A stretch of 64,000 nt of DNA from Acanthochlamys bracteata (GCA_019914995.1 CM034133.1:7892495-7956494); one strand, 5' to 3'; shown: positions 14,101 through 25,384, counted from the first letter of the stretch. Numbers and translations are program-made. Notes: generated by a model not told the origin, from the sequence alone.

Positions 14101-15288
14101 CTGAGGTTAACAAATGGGAAATGCAGTAGCACTATTTCCATTTTTGGAAAGGGATTCTGAGCTTCACTCACTATTCAGCACCATATCTAATATCTTTCCT
14201 GGCGCGCTGATGGCTTGATATCTCCTCAGACATACAATTCAAGAAAGAAGAGAAAGACCAGACAGGTGCTACAGAGGCTAGCACATTGTTTCCTGTCCCA
14301 ATTCAACATATTCCTCTTTTTGCTGTTTAGAAGGAAGAAGACATACTTCGCGTCAACATTTCTCTGAGCTACTCTGACCTTGAGGACTCTCTTTGTGTAA
14401 TTAGATGTAGTAGTAGTAGTTAGATTCATGTAGTAGGTCGCTTCACTATCTTGTATTTTGCTCATAACTCTCTTACCTCTTGGGTCTTCTTGCTTTCTAC
14501 CATAGTCACCCTCGGACTTTCTTCTGTATCTAACTTATATGTTGCTAACAAAGCCTATTTTCTCAATCAAAAAAAAAAAAAAAAAGGGTGAAACTCCATA
14601 AAAGCCGGAATCTTGCAAGAACAATAAAGCAAGAGCTACAAAAACTTATAACTCACTTGCCACACTGCTGACAGTATCTCTTGTTCTCACCATCAAGCAT
14701 GACAGACGAAGAATTAGCGCACTGAAGGCAAACCCTATGTCGTCGATGGTACCCTTTCAGCTCACTAATATCCACTTCACAATCAGGAACCTGACATCTC
14801 ATCACCACCGCCCTTCCTCCAGTAGCTCCCCCCCTCATCCGCTTTTTCGCAAGCTCCGCTTCTTCCTCAGCCGCTGCAGCGAGCGCATCGACCTCCGGGC
14901 ACGCGCACGGAACTCTTCCCGCTAAATAATTCTCGCAAACAAGCATCGGGTCCCGTTTCCTCACTCGACTCACCCGACTATTTTTCGCCGGCGTTTGTGC
15001 TGGTGCCGGTGCCGGTGTCGGTGTCGGTGCTGGAACTGGTGGCGCCAGATGATTCAGTTGCTCTTCATTCTGATCGGAAGAATCTAACGGCCAGGAAGGG
15101 AAGAGTTGATCGGTTGAAGTATCGAGTGCGAAATCGAGAAAAGCGCTCCAATCCCACGGTTGTTGATCGACCGATTCCATCCTGGTAGTAGACCGTAATT
15201 GATTCAGAACTGGTGGCCAAGAAGATGATGGCGATCGAATTGCATTATCCGAATCGGAATTCAAACTCTGGTGAATGTTTTCCTCCAT
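5186..15288 (-). CDS. SPL7: Squamosa promoter-binding-like protein 7 (copper-response regulator)
   Basis: SPL7 is the SBP-box transcription factor that binds GTAC-core copper response elements and drives copper uptake and copper economy. Exons in transcript order are 15288-14657, 12445-12270, 11998-11772, 11619-11545, 11449-11342, 10785-10668, 9831-9696, 8582-8408, 7229-6660 and 5503-5186. All have GT-AG borders and matching phases, giving 844 residues. The SBP domain spans about 163-240. Zn1 ligands are C165, C170, C187 and C190 (Cys4 rather than Cys3His, as I recall for SPL7/CRR1-type proteins); Zn2 ligands are C206, C209, H213 and C225. The basic nuclear signal [19 protein letters not shown] follows. 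The SPL7-typical N-terminal motif [11 protein letters not shown] precedes the domain, and a hydrophobic segment near the C-terminus ([18 protein letters not shown]) may be a membrane anchor. The start is the first ATG of the long exon 1. Intron 1 is about 2.2 kb. Confidence 0.93.
12446..14656 (-). other. Large intron 1 of SPL7, splits the SBP domain
   Basis: This intron interrupts the SBP domain between CQQCGK and FH, a position I recall as conserved in SBP genes. The donor is GTGAGT and the acceptor TTTCAG. I see no nested gene. Homopolymer A runs lie at about 13396-13410 and 14569-14585. The second could be the tail of a retroposed fragment, but no target-site duplication was identified. 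Confidence 0.7.
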
Positions 15289-16706
15289 TCTTGTTGTTCT
15301 TCTATCGATTGAACGAATGAAAAAGAAAAAAAAATAAGTTTAGGAAGAATTTGTTTTGAGTTTCTATTTCTTTCGGTTTTGTTGTGCGGTTGATGGTTGG
15401 TTAGAAGAAAGACGGAGGCTTAACGCGAAAGGGAAAGAAAGAATGAAACAAGAAAGTGAGCAGGTTGGACTCGGAAATCAGTTGATTCAGGAGAAAGTTG
15501 GCCCCACTATAACGTAAGAATGTCGACATGAATGCTGAGGAGAAGAAAATTAAAAGGGCAAACATGTCTTTTTATGTGTGTACGTTGACTGAAGTGCGTA
15601 ACGACGTTAACATTAGCTTTAAAATGGAGAATGAATGAAAAGAACTAAAAAAGTAAACTTTGACGAAGACTATGAGTAACGGCGTTAGCGTTAACAGTGC
15701 CGATATAAGCGAGGTATATTTGAAAGTATTTATTGACAAAAGTTTTTAAAAAAATATTTTAAAATTTTTAAAAAGTGAAATTTATTTTTGTATTTTAAAA
15801 AAATAATTATTAAAAATATTTGATAACGTCAAATTTTTTTGTATTTTTACAAGTATTTTAAAAATTTTATAAAAAATATATAATTAAAAAATTAAAAAAA
15901 AATCTCCAAACTGAACCGTTGAATGAATAATAAACTGCTTAATAAATACTTGCAGGACTGCGTATATACTGGAGTAGACACTATCTAGCGATTATTTTAT
16001 TATTAAGAAAACTAATCTAGCTAAATTTTAAATTATCTTATAACAGTATTAAGGATAAGAACATTATGTCATCGTAATGGCGTATTTAGTTTTGTCAAAG
16101 TAAATTTTATAAAATAAAATTTCATAATAAATAAAGTTCAATAAAAATAAAAATTTAAAATTATTAAAATATGTATTTAATTTTAGAGTTTTATAACAAT
16201 AAAATTTGGTGTAAAACTGAATGAACTTTAAAATGGTAATTAAATTTTAAAATCTTTAAAAAATTAAAGTTGGTAAAATATGCCGTAAATCTAATAATCT
16301 TTTTGGAATATGCTAGTTATATCATGTTCAGAATATTAAGGTACCTGGAAAAAAAATATAAAATAGAAACTACAATAGCGTGTGTTACATGTCATCTCTT
16401 GTCGCCTCCTGTATTATGTGTTAATTTTTTCTTGATGAACTCACCAATAAGAACATTATAATTTCCTTTTGTATAATTGATACAATTTTATTTTATTTTG
16501 CTTGTATGTTTTATTAATTAAATTTCTTTTAATGAGTTGAATTTATAAGAAGAAAGGAGACCATTATGTTTGGATTGAGAGTAATAGAGGAGAGGGAGGG
16601 AGGATGAAGCATACATAGAGTGCAATAGCGTACACAGAAGCCAGAAGATGCAATAAGACTCCAAATACGAAACAGGAAACAACATACAACTTTTGAAGAT
16701 AATAAA
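15289..16706. other. Intergenic: SPL7 upstream region and EC1 3' flank
   Basis: The first 200 bp or so upstream of the SPL7 ATG are purine/pyrimidine biased and probably hold its 5' UTR and promoter, but I find no decisive TATA box. The stretch 15715-16500 is AT-rich with A/T homopolymer blocks and no gene. The stretch 16530-16706 is the probable 3' UTR of the EC1 gene. Confidence 0.45.
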
Positions 16707-17756
16707 TCACTTGGGGATAGTAGTACTTGCAGGGGCATAGGCCTTGGAAGGCGCCGGAATAATATCTGCAGCAGGCGCCAACGGCGGCGGAGACGAAGAA
16801 GAAGAGTTTGGCTCAGCATCGCAGTATCCTCGGAGCACGTTGCCTTCTTCTGCAGTGAACCCAAGTGTGGCAAGTAATGTTTCTGCAGCCCAACAGCTAC
16901 GATGAATGGTGTTGATTGCACGGCAGCAGCTCGGACCGAGGTAAGTTTCTCCGTTGAGGAAGAAGAGAATAACCTCACCGGTGCATGAACGAAGCTCCGT
17001 CAGCGACTCCCAGCATTTCGCCGTCTCATCTGCTTGTAGCCTCACAGCTATGTTAGAGGATGAGCCCGGTAGCTGTGGCGGGCGAGCGGCAGCCTTGCAG
17101 TATCCACGCAGCATGTTGCCTTCTTCTGCAGTGAAACCAAGAGTAGAAAGCAAAGTTTCCGCAGCCCAGCAGCTCTGATGAATGTTGCGAATGGCGCGAC
17201 AACAGCTCAGGCCAAGATAAGTTTCTCCATTGAGGAAAAAGAGAATAATCTCGCCTGTGCATGAACGGAGATCCGATAGAGACTGCCAGCAGCGTGCTGT
17301 CTCGTCTGCTTTCAGCCGTACAGCCACTGTAGAGGATGACTTAGAGGATGCAGGAGCAAAAGCAACAGATGACTCCGGTAATATTGGCATTGGAGGCGGA
17401 GCAGTAGCGTCGCAGTACCCGCGAAGAACGTTGCCTTCCTCTGCAGTGAATCCTAAAGTAGTAAGCAAAGTTTCCGCAGCCCAGCAACTATGATGAATGG
17501 TGTTAATGGCGCGACAACAGCTCGGGCCAAGATACGTTTCTCCGTTAAGAAAAAAGAGAATCACTTCACCGGTGCACGAACGGAGTTCCATCATAGACTG
17601 CCAGCATTGCGCAGTCTCCGCCGCTTGCAATCGCCATACTAAATTATTGTTTCTGCCGGATTGAGCTCTTGCTGCTGCAGCATTAATGGCTTGCAGAAAC
17701 ACTACAAGTACTGGAACAATCATAGAGATAACAGAGAGCTTGAGCAGGATAGCCAT
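16707..17756 (-). CDS. EC1: Triple-domain egg-cell-secreted EC1-like protein
   Basis: EC1 proteins (ECA1-gametogenesis/prolamin-like family) are secreted by the egg cell when sperm arrive and activate sperm for gamete fusion. This intronless ORF encodes 349 residues, whereas family members are normally about 120-160 with one domain. Residues 1 to about 29 form a signal peptide ending in an Ala-rich site. Three complete domains follow at about 39-115, 143-220 and 236-312. Cysteines are at 51, 61, 80, 81, 91, 115; 156, 166, 185, 186, 196, 220; and 248, 258, 277, 278, 288, 312, so spacing C-x9-C-x18-CC-x9-C-x23-C is identical in all three. Each domain keeps the EC1 signatures LFFLNGETYLG and LGFTAEEGN. 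Linkers and the C-terminal tail are rich in Pro, Ser and Ala. No stop or frameshift separates the domains, and domains 2 and 3 lack their own signal peptide. A TATA box lies about 45 bp upstream of the ATG. Family assignment is very secure; a function for the triple form is inference. Confidence 0.95.
   Translation of the reverse strand: MAILLKLSVISMIVPVLVVFLQAINAAAARAQSGRNNNLVWRLQAAETAQCWQSMMELRSCTGEVILFFLNGETYLGPSCCRAINTIHHSCWAAETLLTTLGFTAEEGNVLRGYCDATAPPPMPILPESSVAFAPASSKSSSTVAVRLKADETARCWQSLSDLRSCTGEIILFFLNGETYLGLSCCRAIRNIHQSCWAAETLLSTLGFTAEEGNMLRGYCKAAARPPQLPGSSSNIAVRLQADETAKCWESLTELRSCTGEVILFFLNGETYLGPSCCRAINTIHRSCWAAETLLATLGFTAEEGNVLRGYCDAEPNSSSSSPPPLAPAADIIPAPSKAYAPASTTIPK
16821..17642 (-). 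repeat. Three in-frame tandem EC1-domain repeats within one ORF
   Basis: The domain copies lie at about 17642-17412 (D1), 17330-17097 (D2) and 17051-16821 (D3). The period is 105 codons between D1 and D2 and 92 codons between D2 and D3, measured at the first cysteine. Over the 67 residues from the first cysteine, D1 and D3 differ at 5 positions by hand count, while D2 differs from each at 11. The linkers differ in length and sequence. Confidence 0.95.
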
Positions 17757-17800
17757 GGATTTGATGTAGTTTTATGGATTGCTAAGAGAAGTTTGAAGCT

Positions 17801-17810
17801 CTCTATATAG
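17801..17810 (-). promoter_or_regulatory. TATA box of the EC1 gene
   Basis: On the minus strand the sequence reads CTATATAGAG, 45-54 bp upstream of the EC1 ATG. This places a start site about 30 bp downstream, with a leader of roughly 20 nt. The position fits a compact intronless plant gene. Confidence 0.6.
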
Positions 17811-18180
17811 ATTTGTAATTTGTAACTGCTGCTTTGAAAGATGAAGAGCTACGGGTGTAACACTGGAATTGGAAAAATGAGAGAGATAATGGGGTTTAAT
17901 TTAATTGATTATGCGGTTACAATAAGCATTTGAAGTGAAACCATTAATTCATGAAGAAATTAATTAAGAAGATGAATAGCAGAAGGTGGAGTTCATGGCC
18001 CTTGAGTTCTCTAACAGAAGAGCTACTTCATGTTTCAATTACTCAGGTTTAATTTGAATTCTTCAACAATAATAGTAAGTTTCAACTCTACTTGGAGGTA
18101 AGAAATTAATTAGGTAAATATCCCTCTTTTTACTTGAACCGGAAGCTGTCAAAAAAGGTTGGTTTTGAGCTACAAAACTA

Positions 18181-18397
18181 AGGGCATGTTTTGGGGAGTT
18201 TTTCTTTCCCAAATTCATTTCACGTTTTTAATTAAAATTTTAAAATATTTTACAGAATTTTAAAAAAATTTTAAAAATATAATTTTAAAAATTATTTTTA
18301 TTATTTTTTTAAAAATAAAAAAGTAGAATTTATTTTTAAAAAATTTTTAAAATATTTTTTTAAAATTTTTTTTTTTAATAAGCACCCCCAAACATCG
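18181..18397. mobile_element. MITE-like element, family B relative
   Basis: The left end 'gggcatgttttgggga' pairs imperfectly with the right end 'taagcacccccaaacat' as a terminal inverted repeat. The interior is almost pure A/T with runs such as 'taaaaatt'. It resembles elements at 24622, 39431 and 42601 in design, but the ends have diverged. Confidence 0.45.
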
Positions 18398-20119
18398 GCT
18401 AAAGATATGATGCGGCTTTCACTCTCATTTCTTATAAAAGTTCATTTCATATTTTTAAATAAAGTATTTTAATTTTTTACAAATTTTATTTAAAATTTTA
18501 AAATATTTAAAAATTTTACATTATAAAATTTTATTATTAATTATTTTTATTTAATTTTTCAAAATTTAAAAATATTTTTAATTTTGAAAAATATTATAAA
18601 CACTTCAAAACGATTCTAAAAGCATCGGAAATGGCCCTTTTGAGGGCATGTTGGGAATACTAAAAAAGTAGAGTTTTCATATAGGATAAGTTTTTAAATA
18701 CTTTTCAAACAAATTCTTATAATGGTTTCAAAATATTTTGTATAATCGTTACATGAAGTATAATTCATTCATGCATTTAAATTTTTAGAATATTTTTAAA
18801 TACTATACATAATCTTTTTGAAATTTTTGGAGATAAAAAGTAACCCCAAATAAGTCTATGATATACTGCAGAAAAATAAAATAAAAGGTTAAGGTAATTT
18901 TGGTGAATTATGAGTTAGCTTACAAGTTTAAGTTCGTAATTTTGGTGAATTATGAAAACAATCCGACCCCATTTGGATTGCTTACGACTGCTTTTATCTC
19001 CTTTTTAGTTTTTTATTTGAAAAAAAAAGTAATCTAGAATTTTTCTATTTAAAATACATGATGAATAATACTTTATAAGATAATAATATATATTATTTTC
19101 TATGTTTTACTAAAAAAATAAATTTAATTTTGAAAACTTATACAAAAAATCTTTTACTATAGTATCATTATATATTGCACGATCAAAATTCAACCCACAA
19201 TTAACTTGTTTGATTCAACTTTGGATTTAACTTTATTCGAATTCAGATCAATTTCTTCTCAATTTGAAATTGATTCGATAATTTAAATAGATTTCGGCCA
19301 ATTCATATCAACCGAAATTGACCCAAATAGAAGTCTCTGGTGGTTATATCAAGCTCAAAAATTTCCAGCAAAATTTAGAGTTTTCGTAAACTTTTCAATC
19401 AAAAGAGAAAATCAACAAAAGGATCCTCAAAAGTAGCTGAGATATGATCAACAGTCAAGCTAAAAAAACATGATAGGCACCGAAATAGCATTTCCACGGT
19501 GGCCTAACAATCTCATGCATGCATACACTCGAGTTAAAATTTTCGGCTTAATTAAATAAGGAGTGCAATAGAAGGACGGGGAGATGGATTGCCACAGCCA
19601 GACGCGATCAATTTGCCTACAAAAAGGTCTGACAAAAGCTAGGGTTTATGTTATGGGTTTGTGATCAAACACGCAATTACCTATAATAGTAGGAGGAAAC
19701 GACAGTAAGATAGGACAATAAAACGATTAGCGGCGATGTCCTGACGGACAGCGGCAAGGAAGAGAAGATTGCGCTCGGGCACAAGGATGGGACTATTACA
19801 TGGCCAGGAGGAAAACAATGGAAGAAAAAAATAAGCAAATTGAAATAATAAGGGAAAAAAATAATATAAAGTTTGCACTTGATTTGCCAAAATTACTAGT
19901 TTAATAAAAAAAGGGATATTATAAAAATATTATGAGCTAAAAGTAGTTAGAAATATAAATTACTAAATTCTAGTTTTTGATTTTACATCTAGACTTCTAG
20001 TTGTGATACCAATCTAATTAGTTTGGTAATACGTTTCAATAACATAAAATTTCATCTATTATCACGTAGTTTGATAAACTAAAAATAGAAATATATATTT
20101 TTCAGAACATTGTAACTAG

Positions 20120-20425
20120 TGATGATACGGAGGAATGCTCATTTTGACGGACACTCGCCAAATCTCTTCATAAAAAATTCTGTACAATAATCATTTCAAC
20201 TGATTTTATAATTTCACTCACGCTAAAAGTATATAAATAAAAAAATAATTTTAACTATTAAAAAGGTCGATCCAAATTTGACCTGATTATTAAATAGATT
20301 AATTAAGGTTAACAACTTTGACCGATATAAATTTTTTGATTAAATTAAATTGAACAAATTTGATTTGATAATTAAATAGATCTTTGAAATCGACCTATCA
20401 ATTTAAATTACTACCCCTATAATTG
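20120..20425. repeat. Dispersed repeat R1, copy 2
   Basis: Matches 860-1145 throughout. Shared blocks include 'atctcttca', 'caactgattttataa', 'gctaaaagtatat', 'cctgattattaaatagatt' and a terminal 'aattactacccc'-like end. There is no coding potential. The divergence suggests an old dispersed element. Confidence 0.55.
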
Positions 20426-21226
20426 AATAGTAAAGATCATCTGAAAAATGAGAATCGCATGCTGCATGAATTTGACTATTAGGAACGTAGATTACTTTGT
20501 TGCAGTCCTTCGAACTTATTAATACACTTTTATTAATCAGACTTATCATGCCATAAATAGGTAATGAGTTTGTTATTTTTTAGCGTCAAAGAATGGACCT
20601 CATTGGCTGATCAGTCGAGTATATCGCGTTCATTTGGTTCAAAAGAAACGAAAAGACTGTCGGTAATTGGTTCGAATGAACCAGTTAGACCAGAGACGAC
20701 AGTTGATTTAGTCTAGACTTTGTGTTCAAAATAGATTAAGCGGTGGTTCATTTGGTATTAATTCAGTTGAAATAAATAGTGGCTTATCTGGTTCAAAAAT
20801 AATTCTTTTTTCACTAAAAAATACTTAAATAATATTTTATATTTATTTATAAATTTATTTTTATAAAATTATCTCTGTAAATCATCTTTTAAGAAGTCAT
20901 TTTAAAAAGTCCACTCTCGAATTATTTTACGAACGGGTAAACATGCCCTCCTAAAATGTATTGATACAGAGAAATTGGCCCTCTTGTTTTAGATAATGGT
21001 GGAAAGCCTGGCCCAAGCCCATTCCTCTTCTTATTATGCTCACCACACAACTGTTATAGACCCACTTATCCAATTACGTTCCTAAATACATACTCCACCA
21101 ATACAAACAAACAAAAAAATCTCCACCGTTCATTTTTCATTCTCCACTCTTTAGAAACAAAAGCGAAAAAGAAAAAGAAAATTCAAGACTTCAAAACCAA
21201 AAAAAAGAGAGCAACAAAAAAGTTCC

Positions 21227-24200
21227 ATGGAAGAAGATGAATCATCAGAAGAAGTAGCAGAACAAGAACAAGAACGGTATTCAAATTCAAACGGTGCTGT
21301 GAACCACACGATTGCCTCAGCATTCGGACTACCTGATGAGGTGGCAGCACTACTGCCGTCAGATCCGTTCGAGCAGTTGGACGTTGCGCGGAAGATCACG
21401 TCGATCGCGCTCGCTTCCCGCGTGAGCAGTCTAGAAGCCGAAAACGCTCAGCTCCGGCGCACTGCTGCTGAGAAAGATGAGGCCATTGATGAGCTCCGGT
21501 CTCAGCTTGGCGCGCTTGATGCTTCGCTCGCTGACCTCAACGCTTCTCTCTCCCGCGCTCTTCAGGAAAAGGTTACTCTTCGTATGTTTCTCTTTGAATT
21601 TTGTGCTTGGAACAATTCTGAATGCTTCTAAGTGAAAATTTTGATGACAAAATTTAGTTTATTAGTTGTTTTAGAGATGAAGACATGGTTCTTGAGACCT
21701 CGCTTTCTTTATTTCTTTTTCTTCTATAATTCTTTCTGCTTGAACTTTGTTAGATTTTGTGCTTGGAAGTTGGAACAATTATGAAAGGTTCAAATTTGAA
21801 TTTTTAAGACAGAAAAAATAGATAAAGTTTAGTTTTATTTGTATTAGAGATGAAAACATGGTCCTTGAGAGCTCTCTTTGTTCTTTCTTCCGTTTGTTCC
21901 TTTTGTTTTTTTTTTTTATAATTTTGTTAAATTTTGTTCTTCAAACAACTGTAAAAGTGTTCCAACAGTCCAACTTTGAATTTTTTAAGTGAAAAACTAG
22001 ATAAAGTTTTAGTTTCTTATTTGGTTTAAATATGAAACATAGTTGGCCTGGGGGTTGGACATTATGATATTTGAATTTCCTGAAAGAGTTGATTTGTTAT
22101 AAATGTAGTTTGTATTGGAACTTATAAGTTGGTATTGAGTTTGAACACTTCGAATTGCTGTTATATTACATGCGGCCAACTATTATATCATTGTGTTTGT
22201 TATTATGGTCTTCCCATCTGTTTCTGTGGACATTGCAGGGAATAGTTGTGACCTTATGCTTGTGAATAAACATGTATCTTCTTCTACTTCTTCTTCTTTT
22301 TTTTAAAAGTTTTTTTTCCCTTGTTCTTGCAGGATAGCCTTTTAAATGAGAATGCTTCACTCTCAAACACAGTAAGGAAGCTCAATCGGGATGTTACGAA
22401 GGTAGTTCACAAGGATCTATACTATCAAAACGTCAAAACTTAAAAGTTGATGAAGTTCCTTTTGCTATAGTACAAACTTTAGGTGGTTTCAAATGATGAT
22501 CTCTCTGGTGCTCTTTGCTTTGATTGAATTAGATAACCATGATATTGTTTGATTTGTATAAATCCATTAACCTAGCAAACTAGAAAAACAAAAACTACGA
22601 CAAACTTGAAAGTCTTGTTTATAGATGTTGACTTCTATATGTCATTGTATTGCTTAATCTGGGTCACAAATCTTAGCCTGTGCCACTCTGAGTTGACAAT
22701 ACCATAGGACTCAGGTATTGTAAATATATTGTAAAGCAGATGTTCTGCTTGAGATTTAAATACCAGATATTCTGGGTTCAAAAGTTCCTTAAGGTGTATT
22801 TCTGTCTTCCAATTCAATAGTCAAATTGCTTTGCTTATCCCCCTAAAGTTGAGTATTCTTATTCTGATTATGAGTATGTAGCCTCAAGATCGATTCCCAT
22901 GTCACTTACTAGAATTTGAAAATGAATAGAGAATGGCTTCTGAGGTCAAATTAGAGGCATCACATTTGCTACTTCTTAAAGCTCAATGTGTTATAACTCA
23001 AACAGGAATTTACTTAAGATTTGTGCTTTGGGAACTAAGACTATGTGACCTTCTCACTCTGCAATCCCAAGCTATGAATCTTAAGTATATAGGTGTTCCA
23101 CAGGTTAAAGGTCATTTTCATCGTTTCATAATCAGGATAGTTGTTATGTATGATGCAGCTGGAAACTTTCAGAAAGACACTTATGCAATCACTTCAGGAG
23201 GACGAAGAAGGTTCTGTAAGTGACCTTAATCTCTATCTGCTAGCTCGAGGTTCTTTTAAAAGGACTAGTCTGGTTTTCTTGCACCGTCGCCTATGTATTT
23301 ATGTACTACATGGGGCCAGAAAGTATTAACAAAGCCATGTTTCCATAGCAAACGAGAGCTCAGAAGATGGTAAAACAGCAAATTACTGACTCAGCTATAT
23401 TTTCAAATTCAAGTGGATCCTTGACTGGAGGTTAGTGATGGTCACTTAAAATAGTGTGCTCAAGTTCCACAAATTTAAGCAACTTTTCAACGGCTTCTCC
23501 TCAATAAGCTTACTCTGTGAGATCTATCTTATGTTTACTAGAACCTAATACTCATCCTTCATCTCAACCAGTGGAGGAGGGTTCTGGTTCTTCATCAAAA
23601 TCAAATGCTGCAGTGACTCAACTATCAGAAGGAGGAAGTTCGGTCTCCTTAGATACTAGTACACATAGCAGTGAGTGTCTTTTTTTGGATTTCTGTATGT
23701 TACTGTGATCAGGCTTGTTGGCAAAATCTTTCTCTCTGTGTTATATCGCAGGTTATAAGGACTTTACGTCTTCTGCCCCAAGCTTATTGTCTTATAACAG
23801 CACACCAAATCTCTCCCCTCGACATTCTTCTCCAAGATTTTCAGCAACAAGGTCTCGAGCAGAATCCCCAACAAGATCGTCTAACCCAGTTTCTCCAAGA
23901 CGACATTCAATTTCTTTTTCAACAAGGGGCATGATTGGCGACAGATCATCTTATTCCTCCATGCCATCAAGTTTACATAGCTCAATGACTACTCCTCTCG
24001 AAGCAGAAAACCAAACAGGTAGCTGTGTTGTTCTTCTTGAGTAATTTCAACAAATTATCGCATAAAAAAATTTCCCCTTTTTTTTTATGGAATTCGATGA
24101 ATTACATTACATATGGCTAACATATTGGTGGTACATTTACGGTTATGAAAATCCTGGTACACTTTGTGAACATCACTCGTACAAACGAATCAAAGAAGCT

Positions 24201-25384
24201 TGAACAATAACTGTTTAGTTTTCTGTTAGAAGCTTCATTGATGGTTACAAAAATGCAACACATTATATGCAAACAGCTTTGTTAGTCCAAGTATAAAAAT
24301 TTATTAGTAGCTCTATGGAAATCACAGCAGATACATGTGTAGATTTGACTCAACCAATAGCACTGTCTCTTTCTTGTTTCTATGATTCAATGTAACAGCC
24401 AACTCATCAACTATTGGCTTTTAGCTTTTGTAGAGAGGAAACAAAAGCACCTTATACAAGTATACTAATATATCCTCTGAGGCAGAACTGTTGCATCCTC
24501 TGAATGCCATTAGCAGTTTCCTGGAATGTACTTTCCATAGAACTTAGATTTATTTGATCTGTCTATACTGCATTCATGTGCTTGCATTACCATTGAATAA
24601 TCTTCACATTACCTATGAGCCGGGGCGTTTGGCAAAGCTTTCAACAAAAGCAGTTTTTAATTTTCCAGTTCACATTTTTCAATGCATCTTTTATAAGCAT
24701 CTAGAGAATTTATTTAAAAATTTAGAAAGTATAGAAAAATTCTATGCAGTGACATCTTTCTATTACTTATTTTTATTATTTTTTTGAGATAAAAAAAGTA
24801 TAACTCGTTTTTCAAAAAGAATAAAAATACTTTCCGTTCTAGAAAAGTTTTATTTCAAAAGCATTCCCAAATGCCCTAACATCTTTCTGCTAGTTCAAAT
24901 AATTTACTGCTAAATATTCTAAACATGACAGTTGCCTAATGAACGGTTTTTGAATTGCTTCAGGGCGAACTCTGGTTGACGGAAAGGAGTTCTTCCGCCA
25001 AGTTCGGTAAGTAGAGAGCAGCTGTTCTAATAATAGCCTTTAAACTATGCTGAAAGGATGCGAAATTAGAATGCTGCTGATGCTGAATATCAAATTTGAC
25101 ACAACTTTGTTCTTTCCATTCTCTCAGGAGCAGATTGTCTTACGAGCAGTTCAATGTGTTTTTAACCAATGTCAAGGACTTGAATGCACACAAACAGAGT
25201 AAAGAGGTGAACTCCTCAAAAGATTTTATACCTTTTTGCATCGTACTTTTGAGCTTTTTCACTTACTAATTTCCTCCTCGGTCATTTTCAGGAAACACTT
25301 CGAAGTGCTAGTGAGATTTTTGGCCCCGACAACAAAGACCTTTTTGCCATATTTGATGGTCTTATTAATCGCAATCTTCATTAA
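21227..25384 (+). CDS. Coiled-coil protein of the At4g15545/NAIP type
   Basis: Exons are 21227-21571, 22333-22401, 23159-23215, 23349-23430, 23572-23670, 23752-24018, 24964-25006, 25128-25206 and 25292-25384, all GT-AG with consistent phases, giving 377 residues. The N-terminus is acidic, then residues about 60-155 form a coiled coil (SSLEAENAQLRRTAAEKDEA, NENASLSNTVRKL, LETFRKTLMQSLQED). The middle is Ser-rich with PRRHSISFSTRG. The last 70 residues are the conserved block starting GRTLVDGKEFFRQVRSRLSY and ending GLINRNLH. This architecture matches Arabidopsis At4g15545 and relatives, which I recall as NAI2-interacting proteins (NAIP) linked to ER bodies. Family membership is firm, but the ER-body role may not carry over outside Brassicaceae. 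Intron 6 contains a MITE. Exon 4 is the least certain exon. Confidence 0.85.
24622..24876. mobile_element. MITE-like element, family B, in intron 6 of the NAIP-type gene
   Basis: The left end 'gggcgtttggcaaagctt' pairs with the complement of the right end 'aaaagcattcccaaatgccc'. The interior shares 'gagaatttatttaaaaa', 'gaaaaattctatgcagtga' and 'ttattatttttttgag' with the copy at 39431. The copy is intronic and does not disturb the flanking splice sites. Confidence 0.7.

Larger units (their letters stand above)
17811..21226. other. AT-rich intergenic DNA with MITE-like and dispersed repeats
   Basis: This 3.4-kb stretch separates EC1 from the coiled-coil gene. It holds a MITE-like element at 18181-18397, further A/T block sequence to about 18840, and repeat R1 at 20120-20425. 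A 69-codon minus ORF at 19681-19890 includes a GC-richer patch (NLLFLAAVRQDIAANRF) that could be a gene fragment, but no family is recognised. A half copy of MITE family C ends near 20950. Confidence 0.45.

Noticed and set aside
14569..14585. A17 run in SPL7 intron 1 as the tail of a retroposed gene
   Set aside because: No coding sequence or target-site duplication could be linked to it; homopolymer A runs are frequent in this window.
16529..17493. Several ORFs overlapping the EC1 gene on both strands
   Set aside because: They are shadows of the high-GC EC1 repeats. Repeated phrases such as the plus-strand RKKRI(I/T)SPVHER arise because the domain repeats are read in the wrong frame.
19681..19890. 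Minus-strand ORF of 69 codons with a GC-richer core
   Set aside because: About 30 codons look coding, but the frame extends into AT-rich sequence and no family or exon partner was found. Mentioned as a possible fragment only.
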